Shown: positions 5,196 through 5,352 of the stretch, piece after piece | Numbering within the stretch: the stretch's first letter is position 1 | How the letters are laid out: every line of letters begins with the position of its first letter | Assembly (NCBI GenBank): GCA_040235405.1 | Contig: JBECKT010000023.1 | Location: forward strand, 1-5,352 | Origin: PGZG01 sp040235405 | Lineage (GTDB): Bacteria; Pseudomonadota; Gammaproteobacteria; Pseudomonadales; Alcanivoracaceae | DNA length: 5,352 nt | Reading direction: 5' to 3' | Notes under the pieces: generated by a model | What the model saw: only the letters and a program-made list of their open reading frames with translations | What the model was told of the DNA's origin: nothing | Database searches by the model: none | Position numbers and translations under genes: made by a program

Positions 5196-5352
5196 TCATT
5201 GGCGCGCTCCATTAGGCTGGCCGCGGAACAGTGCATCCAGTGACTCAACCAGCGCGATGGTCGGCGGCTGGAAACAGACTCCGCGGCTGTCGCTGTACAG
5301 GCCGCGCAGGAACAACAGGGCCGCGCCACCGAGATGCTGCGACGGTTGATAA
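5196..5352 (-). CDS. recB: RecB, exodeoxyribonuclease V beta subunit, C-terminal end
   Basis: The minus strand is open from the right edge to TGA at 5198-5196, giving the last 51 residues. The segment HLGGAALLFLRGL, followed by GVCFQPPTIALVESLDALF, matches the end of the RecB nuclease domain (E. coli RecB has a similar HFGGVIYLFLRG segment near its C-terminus). RecB supplies the 3'-5' helicase and the only nuclease site of RecBCD. The nuclease catalytic acidic residues and lysine lie upstream, outside the window. The gene is co-directional with recD and its stop overlaps an ATG (ATGA). This run is too short to have been found as a long ORF but is well supported by both motif and context. Confidence 0.9.
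   Translation of the reverse strand, partial: YQPSQHLGGAALLFLRGLYSDSRGVCFQPPTIALVESLDALFRGQPNGARQ

Larger units (their letters stand above)
5086..5199 (-). other. Possible 37-codon coupling ORF across the REP pair between recB and recD
   Basis: On the minus strand the recB stop lies within CAATGAGC, so an ATG at 5199-5197 overlaps the TGA (ATGA). That frame starts MSTEFCRSGRST, passes through both REP copies with no stop, and ends in TGA at 5088-5086, 8 nt past the recD ATG and in a different frame. Ribosomes leaving recB could therefore re-initiate and be delivered to the recD start. The peptide itself has no recognisable domain and its composition is that of translated REP. It may be chance, or the remnant of the original recD start, since recD now begins MSSEL. 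Low confidence that it is a functional peptide; the reading-frame geometry itself is certain. Confidence 0.3.

Overview
The window looks like chromosomal DNA of a gammaproteobacterium, probably Pseudomonas-like. Supporting signs are the GC-rich coding style, a recB-recD gene order, an outer-membrane protein with a terminal phenylalanine, and short palindromic repeats headed GTAGGAGC that resemble Pseudomonas-type REP elements. The genus cannot be fixed from the sequence alone.

Layout. Bases 1-413 (+) hold the 3' end of a LolA-like 'outer membrane lipoprotein-sorting' family protein. It is followed 3 nt later by an uncharacterised outer-membrane beta-barrel protein (417-1682, +). The two read as the distal part of an envelope operon that begins left of the window. 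Converging on it, with 5 nt between stop codons, is a secreted HNH nuclease-like protein (1688-2395, -). Upstream of that gene is a perfect 14-bp hairpin (2447-2478), then a small helical, ferritin-like protein of unknown function (2504-2962, -). A repeat-rich intergenic stretch (3040-3170) follows: a tandem 16-mer, a head-to-head REP pair, and a degenerate 20-bp tandem array that reaches the recD stop codon. recD (3168-5096, -) is complete. A second head-to-head REP pair (5119-5185) separates it from the 3' end of recB (5196-5352, -).

How the genes work together. RecB and RecD are two subunits of the RecBCD helicase-nuclease (exonuclease V), which processes double-strand DNA ends. Their genes are co-directional and presumably co-transcribed, but the junction here holds a REP pair. 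The recB stop overlaps an ATG (ATGA), and the frame opened by that ATG runs through both REPs without a stop and ends 8 nt past the recD ATG. This may preserve translational coupling across an insertion. The LolA-like/barrel pair suggests an envelope lipid or lipoprotein trafficking function.

No phage, IS, CRISPR, tRNA or rRNA gene was seen, and no wholly new multi-gene system. The most distinctive signals are the REP architecture around recD, with compensatory changes in the palindromes, and the His-rich secreted nuclease-like protein.
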